Program-made: the position numbers and the translations under genes | Source: Candidatus Abyssobacteria bacterium SURF_17 | GTDB lineage: Bacteria > Abyssobacteria > SURF-5 | Reading direction: 5' to 3' | DNA length: 45,528 nt | Assembly (NCBI GenBank): GCA_003598055.1 | Contig: QZKI01000023.1 | Coordinates: 1-45,528 of the forward strand | Shown here: positions 41,710 through 45,528 of the stretch, piece after piece | How positions within the stretch are numbered: the first letter of the stretch is position 1 | Layout: each line of letters starts with the position of its first letter | Notes under the pieces: model-generated | Told to the model about the DNA's origin: nothing | The model's database searches: none | Seen by the model: the letters and a program-made list of their open reading frames with translations, nothing else

Positions 41710-42195
41710 TTGAAATCAAAAATTCCCCTGAAATCTGTATGTTATTCCCGGTCGCTTCGCGGACGATTCGTGCATCAGAGGGAAACGACAAACCAGAATG
41801 CGGTTAGATATATCATGAGCACGATAAGCGAGAATATTATCCGGAAATCGAATATGTCGAAAAAGATTCTCATATCATCATCCCCTTTGGCGAAGCGTGA
41901 ACCCTGCACTCCGACGTTCTATCCGGCACGAAATGATGCGCTGGCTGTCGGAGGATTGCTACTTCCTTCATTACTATTCTGTCATTCATATGTTTCAGCG
42001 TCAACGGTGCATAAGTCGTGCCACCGGCAGCGGAATATGAAGTTCCTATCAGTGTGCGATGTTGAATCTGCATAATACAGCTAACTTTCTCTATTGGTAT
42101 GAGATACGCCTCTTTGCCAGCGAAATCCCGTCACAAGACTTTCCCGAGAGCTGCGCTGGTTCATGTCTCAAGCGCCAAAGGAAAAGGAGTTAAGA

Positions 42196-42843
42196 ATGCC
42201 CCGAATGACAGCAAAAATCGGCATAGCGGCGTTTTCAATGATGCTCATTTGTCTGGCCTCATGTTCGAGTGGCTTATTCTTCAGCAAGCCGCGCGCAATC
42301 CCGGAGGACAAAATCGCGGCGCTCGGTGAACAAATCGAGGAAGCCGTCATCAACACCCGCCTCGACGGACCCTCAGCGTCTGATTACAATATTGATGAGC
42401 GCACCGGCAAGGTCACCGGCGACCTCGAACCGCTCAGCCTGCTCCTCAATACGGAACAGGTCAGGGAGAAGGTGCCGGCGCTGACCGAGCTCAATGTGGA
42501 CAACGAGGTTGTGGTCTCGGCGATACGCGGAAGAATTCTGCGGCGGCCAGCGGTATATGACCTTCAGCAGAACGGATGCGTCGGCGAAGACCGCGGCGGG
42601 TTGCTGAAGAACCTGAAAAGCCGCGCATGTGCCGAGGACCGGGCTGCAAAGGACAGGGTCGCCAACATCGTCCTCATGGAAAACCGCAACCGCATGACCA
42701 TTTACGAGCAAGTGACCGATGCAAATGACCTCGGCAGCTCAGGTCTGAATATCGTGCGCGGAATATTCAGAGAGCAGATTTACAGGAAGGCATGGGCGGG
42801 AACGCCACTCCAGAGACCCGACGGCACGTGGGAAAAAAGATAA
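42196..42843 (+). CDS. DUF1318/YdbL-family lipoprotein
   Basis: A 215-residue exported lipoprotein. ATG 42196 is preceded by AAAGGAG at 6 nt. The signal ends in ICLASC (Cys23). The middle has a charged N-terminal domain, then the YdbL-like core: SAIRGRILRRPAVYDLQQNG, CVGEDRGGLLKNLKSRACAE, ANIVLMENRNRMTIYEQVTD. YdbL proteins usually travel with YnbE and YdbH, large outer-membrane-lipid-transport-related proteins, but neither is seen in this window. It sits in front of thiL at 150 bp, in the same direction. Confidence 0.78.
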   Translation: MPRMTAKIGIAAFSMMLICLASCSSGLFFSKPRAIPEDKIAALGEQIEEAVINTRLDGPSASDYNIDERTGKVTGDLEPLSLLLNTEQVREKVPALTELNVDNEVVVSAIRGRILRRPAVYDLQQNGCVGEDRGGLLKNLKSRACAEDRAAKDRVANIVLMENRNRMTIYEQVTDANDLGSSGLNIVRGIFREQIYRKAWAGTPLQRPDGTWEKR

Positions 42844-42844
42844 C

Positions 42845-42948
42845 AAAGGCGAAAGGCGAAAGGAACAATCACCAACGGACGCCACTATGAACTGTGGACC
42901 GTGAACTGATTCTTCTCAATCCAGAATTCAAAATCGAAAATCCAAAAT
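42845..42948. repeat. AAAGGCG heptad run and CAAAATCGAAAATCC phrase
   Basis: AAAGGCGAAAGGCGAAAGG (42845-42863) is a 7-bp tandem and the complement of the CTTTCGC runs at about 451-473 and 672-687. The phrase TTCAAAATCGAAAATCCAAA (about 42928-42948) recurs near 797-820. Both are shared only by intergenic DNA. Confidence 0.65.
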
Positions 42949-42995
42949 AGTGACATCTGCGGTTAGAATAGCTTTTCGACAGGGGTGATACTACC

Positions 42996-44012
42996 ATGGT
43001 GCTCGTGGGCGATAGAGGCGAATTCGACCTTATCAAACTCCTGACCGACGGCCTGAGTTACACTCCGCAGACAATTGTCGGCGTGGGCGATGACTGCGCC
43101 GTTTACGAAATCTCTAAAGGGAAATATCTCCTCGCTACCTGCGACATGCTCATCGAGGATGTCCATTTCACGCGCAAGACAGCGTCCGCCTTCCTCATTG
43201 GATGCAAAGCGATTGCGTGCAGCCTGAGCGATATCGCCGCGATGGGCGGGCATCCGCTGTTCGCGCTCATCTCGCTCGGCCTGCCGGAGACCACGCCCGA
43301 AGAGTTTGCCACCGACCTCTACGTCGGCATCCGATCCATGTGCAGAGACCATCAGGTCGCCCTCATCGGAGGCGACACCGTTCGCTCGCCCGACAAAGTC
43401 GTCATCGACGTCTCGATGCTCGGAGACTGCCCGAAAGGGAAATTCATCCTGCGCTCCGGCGCGAAATCGGGCGATGCCATCGTCGTCACCGGCTACCTTG
43501 GCGATTCGGCGGCCGGACTCGATTTGCTCAACAAGAAGGTTTCCGAGAGCGACAGCGAACGCAGAAGCGAGCTCGTCCAGGCGCACCTCGCGCCCGAGCC
43601 GCGGTGTCAGCCGGGCATATTCCTTGCCGAAAACTTCGACGTCCATGCGATGATAGACGTCAGCGACGGCCTCGCCGGCGACCTCGGCCACATCTGCGAG
43701 CAAAGCAAGCTCGGCGCGCGCATTCATGCCGATAAGATTCCGGTGTCCGACACCTTGAAGGAATTCTGCCGTGCCGCTCGGCTCGACCCGCTTGCGTACG
43801 CCGTCACGGGCGGCGAGGACTACGAGTTGCTGTTCACGCTTTCGCCCAAGGAACTCGCGTGCCTGAAGAGTGAGTGGCCGGAAGAGTTCGAGCTTCCGCT
43901 CACGCACATCGGCGAGATGGACAAGGCCATCAAGGGCATCAATATTGTCTCGCCCGACGGCCGCGAGCAACCGCTCCAGGTCCGCTCATACGAACACTTC
44001 AAGAAACGCTGA
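42996..44012 (+). CDS. thiL: Thiamine-monophosphate kinase
   Basis: Phosphorylates thiamine monophosphate with ATP to make thiamine pyrophosphate, the final step of thiamine biosynthesis. 338 residues, full length for ThiL. Motifs: DRGEFDLIKLLTDGL at the N-terminus (the usual GEF-LI helix), IVGVGDDCAVY and TCDMLIEDVHF (metal and ATP-binding Asp residues), IACSLSDIAAMGGHPLFALI, IGGDTVRSPDKVVIDVSMLG and MIDVSDGLAGDLGHICEQS. AGGGG lies about 10 nt before ATG 42996. No TPP riboswitch is seen upstream. An inositol-monophosphatase-family gene starts 9 bp later and is very probably co-transcribed. Confidence 0.95.
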   Translation: MVLVGDRGEFDLIKLLTDGLSYTPQTIVGVGDDCAVYEISKGKYLLATCDMLIEDVHFTRKTASAFLIGCKAIACSLSDIAAMGGHPLFALISLGLPETTPEEFATDLYVGIRSMCRDHQVALIGGDTVRSPDKVVIDVSMLGDCPKGKFILRSGAKSGDAIVVTGYLGDSAAGLDLLNKKVSESDSERRSELVQAHLAPEPRCQPGIFLAENFDVHAMIDVSDGLAGDLGHICEQSKLGARIHADKIPVSDTLKEFCRAARLDPLAYAVTGGEDYELLFTLSPKELACLKSEWPEEFELPLTHIGEMDKAIKGINIVSPDGREQPLQVRSYEHFKKR

Positions 44013-44021
44013 CCCCGCGAT

Positions 44022-44963
44022 ATGAAAGACCTGCTCCTTCGACTCTCCGCCTCAATACGAGACGCCGTGCGGCCATGGGTGCTCGGCGCGCGCGGAGGAG
44101 AGGTCGTTGGCCGCTCGCACAGCGGCGATGCCACATTCAAGATAGACGAAATCGCCGAACGGCACCTCGCGGAATTCCTTGCGGCGACGCCGGAGCCGAT
44201 TGCATACTTTTCGGAAGATAAAGGACTCGTCATGCCGCGCACGGGCACACCCGAATGGCTGCTCATCGTCGACCCGATCGACGGCACCCGCAATGCAAAG
44301 AGCGGATTCGAGGCGTGCATGGTGTCAGTGGCGCTCGCGCGTTACGCAGAGCGGCCTACACTTGCGGACGTAACGCACGGCATTTTGCGTGAAATCGTCG
44401 GTGAGCGCATATTCTATGTGGAGAAGCACGCGCCGTCGGAAATAATGATAGGAGGACAGACCGTCAAGCTCGCACTCTCTCGCACCGGCGACTTGGGCCT
44501 GCTTCGCTGGAGTCTCACGATGCCGGGAAGGCCCGCCGCGCTCGTGTTTGGCGTGATGGCCGACCTCATAGATGCGTCGTCCATACGCGGCGGCTTCTTT
44601 TCATGCAACAGTACCTGCTATTCTATCAGCAGGATAGTGACCGGCCAACTTGATGCGTACGTGGACATCGCGAACCGCATCGTGCGCGATTTTCCGGAGA
44701 CCGCAGAGAAATTCCGCGCGATCTCGGGCGGTCGCATTACCGGCTTCAGCTCATATGATATTGCGGCCGCACATCTCATTGCGAAACAGGCGGGTGTGGT
44801 GATAAGCGATGCCTATGGCAATCCACTCGATGACATGCTCTTGCTCGACACTTCACCCGCGAACCTGCGCTCGTGCGTGGCGGCGTCGAGCAAATCGCTC
44901 CATGCGAGATTGCTCGCGTATATCGAGGAACACATGAAATCGTTCCGGCCTTTGAAAGGTTGA
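44022..44963 (+). CDS. Inositol monophosphatase/fructose-1,6-bisphosphatase-fold phosphatase
   Basis: A 313-residue metal-dependent phosphatase of the FIG superfamily. The family metal site is present: YFSEDKG (Glu), LLIVDPIDGTRNAKSGFEA (two Asp with the DPIDGT signature) and FSSYDIAAAHLIAKQAGVV (Asp of the WDxAAG-like motif, with Tyr instead of Trp). The middle and C-terminal parts are more divergent and longer than in SuhB-type enzymes, which suggests a different substrate such as a sugar phosphate or nucleotide. The gene follows thiL by 9 bp, so they likely share an mRNA. Confidence 0.85.
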   Translation: MKDLLLRLSASIRDAVRPWVLGARGGEVVGRSHSGDATFKIDEIAERHLAEFLAATPEPIAYFSEDKGLVMPRTGTPEWLLIVDPIDGTRNAKSGFEACMVSVALARYAERPTLADVTHGILREIVGERIFYVEKHAPSEIMIGGQTVKLALSRTGDLGLLRWSLTMPGRPAALVFGVMADLIDASSIRGGFFSCNSTCYSISRIVTGQLDAYVDIANRIVRDFPETAEKFRAISGGRITGFSSYDIAAAHLIAKQAGVVISDAYGNPLDDMLLLDTSPANLRSCVAASSKSLHARLLAYIEEHMKSFRPLKG

Positions 44964-45022
44964 ATCCGGATATTGCATGAGACACTGGGGCATCTGAGTA
45001 ATCCCCTTCGGGGCCCACAATT

Positions 45023-45099
45023 CTGGAGGTGCGAATTCATTCGCATACGCGTGTCGAAGAAAGACCAGAAAAACCATGCGAATGAATTCGCACCTACAG
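45023..45099. repeat. Paired-arm palindromic repeat, copy 3
   Basis: Left arm 45023-45046 (CTGGAGGTGCGAATTCATTC plus GCAT) and right arm 45075-45099 (CATGCGAATGAATTCGCACC plus TACAG), with an A-rich spacer that includes AAGAAAGACCAGAAAAAC. Same family as 936-1013 and 26192-26262; right arms of all three copies are identical. Confidence 0.9.
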
Positions 45100-45184
45100 A
45101 CGGCTATTCCCAATCGTGAATGGCAGGACAGATTCTATTGGCCCCGTTGAGAGCTTTCAATGCAAAACCAAGGCTGAATTAAGC

Positions 45185-45409
45185 ATGCGTGCCGAGCTCG
45201 CGAAATTTCTCATGATTGTCGGGGTGGTTGTATTCATTATCGGCCTCATCGTGCTCGTTGCCCCGAAGATTCCATGGCTCGGCCGGCTCCCCGGCGACCT
45301 CGACATCAAAGGCAAGAACTATCGCATCTACTTCCCCATCGTCACCTGCATCATCCTCAGCATCCTGCTCACTATCCTGCTGAATCTGTTCAATCTGTTC
45401 AGGAAATAA
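45185..45409 (+). CDS. DUF2905 small membrane protein
   Basis: A 74-residue protein with two transmembrane helices (about 7-28 and 47-68). Between them PKIPWLGRLPGDLDIKGKNYRIYFP is the conserved DUF2905 loop. ATG 45185 (AAGG about 10 nt upstream) matches the family's usual length of about 70; an in-frame GTG at 45116 would add 23 unsupported residues. Found across many bacterial phyla; function not known. Confidence 0.9.
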   Translation: MRAELAKFLMIVGVVVFIIGLIVLVAPKIPWLGRLPGDLDIKGKNYRIYFPIVTCIILSILLTILLNLFNLFRK

Positions 45410-45528
45410 GATTCACCTCAAAAGGTCTCAGACCCGAGACGCGAGAAGAGCAAGGAAGAGAGCCTTAACCACAAAGGCATCAAGAGCAAATGGAAGACAG
45501 GATATTCTTTCTGTCTTTGTGCCTTAAT
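45410..45528. other. Right-edge intergenic DNA with ACCACAAAGG phrase
   Basis: Only 119 bp remain. TTAACCACAAAGGCATCAAG and TTTGTGCCTTAAT are inverted phrases related to CTTCTTTGTGGTGAGA near 200. No gene starts before the window ends. Confidence 0.5.

Larger units (their letters stand above)
40682..42195. other. 1.5-kb intergenic region with two opposing promoters and a structured leader
   Basis: No gene is called here. The left part (40682-41067, minus strand) is the long leader of the sugar-transferase gene. A consensus minus-strand promoter lies at 41074-41102. A plus-strand promoter at 41681-41709 points toward the DUF1318 gene about 480 bp away. Between them (about 41347-41640) two overlapping open frames on the minus strand and one on the plus strand are ambiguous; a run of eight T/A near 41490 could mark a decayed gene. 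None shows a recognisable domain. Confidence 0.6.

Noticed and set aside
41347..41713. Overlapping short frames on both strands in the 1.5-kb gap
   Set aside because: Frames are mutually exclusive, lack a domain and have no convincing ribosome site; kept only as possible decay.
41710..42075. 121-codon plus-strand frame just after the promoter
   Set aside because: Its TTG would sit at the -10 element itself, and composition is not protein-like.
42844..42995. Possible TPP riboswitch upstream of thiL
   Set aside because: The 150 bp before thiL are repeat words and do not contain the CTGAGA / ACCTGA core of a thiamine riboswitch.

Overview
The window is chromosomal DNA of an uncultivated Gram-negative-type bacterium. 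Evidence for this is several lipoprotein signals, a Tat signal, a DsbD-type thiol reductase, an RND/MMPL exporter and periplasmic peptidases. By eye the base composition is moderately GC-rich. Genes are loosely packed, and the gaps are filled with dispersed hairpin repeats (at least five families), as in many deep-branching or candidate-phylum genomes. The species cannot be named from sequence alone. I see no tRNA, rRNA, CRISPR array, intact transposase or prophage.

Layout: (1) 1-1215 holds the 3' end (domains V and VI) of a group II intron, then about 1.1 kb of mosaic short repeats. (2) 1.2-13.1 kb is an envelope-biology block: alpha/beta hydrolase, M23 endopeptidase, DsbD, transglutaminase-like lipoprotein, a secreted protein with EHP repeats, an RND exporter, a membrane-anchored SUMF1-fold protein and a zinc alcohol dehydrogenase. 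(3) 13.4-21.8 kb is a metabolic and partly decayed block: YheT-like hydrolase, Tat-exported DUF362 protein, remnants of an AMP-ligase and a uroporphyrinogen-decarboxylase-family protein, a GH36-like glycosidase, a VOC protein and a class III aminotransferase. Three copies of one decayed gene tail are scattered here.

(4) 22-36 kb looks like a glycan/lipid block. It has GDPD, then a coupled DUF362 - FAD oxidoreductase - methyltransferase operon. A predicted lipoprotein form of SAM hydroxide adenosyltransferase follows, then a coupled ADP-ribosylglycohydrolase - GH2 beta-mannosidase - YfhO operon. A second YfhO paralogue faces it, and the two coding ends overlap by 114 bp. (5) 36-45.5 kb has an O-methyltransferase, an iron-sulfur flavoprotein, an HExxH protein and a fusion of a nucleotidyltransferase-like domain to a polyprenyl-phosphate sugar phosphotransferase. 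It ends with a YdbL/DUF1318 lipoprotein, ThiL, an inositol-monophosphatase-family enzyme and DUF2905.

The most interesting items are in the sugar-transferase locus. The N-terminal nucleotidyltransferase domain has lost the residues normally needed for catalysis (Lys to Glu, and the Asp of the GD motif to Asn). The gene is preceded by a textbook sigma70 promoter (TTGACA-17-TATAAT) about 390 nt upstream of its start, giving a long, hairpin-containing leader that may be a regulatory RNA for exopolysaccharide synthesis. Also notable are the three copies of an unrecognised C-terminal peptide (HSLRAI[F/I]ER) at 14.7, 16.9 and 19.4 kb, the coupling of an ADP-ribosylglycohydrolase to a beta-mannosidase, and the paired-arm palindrome family.
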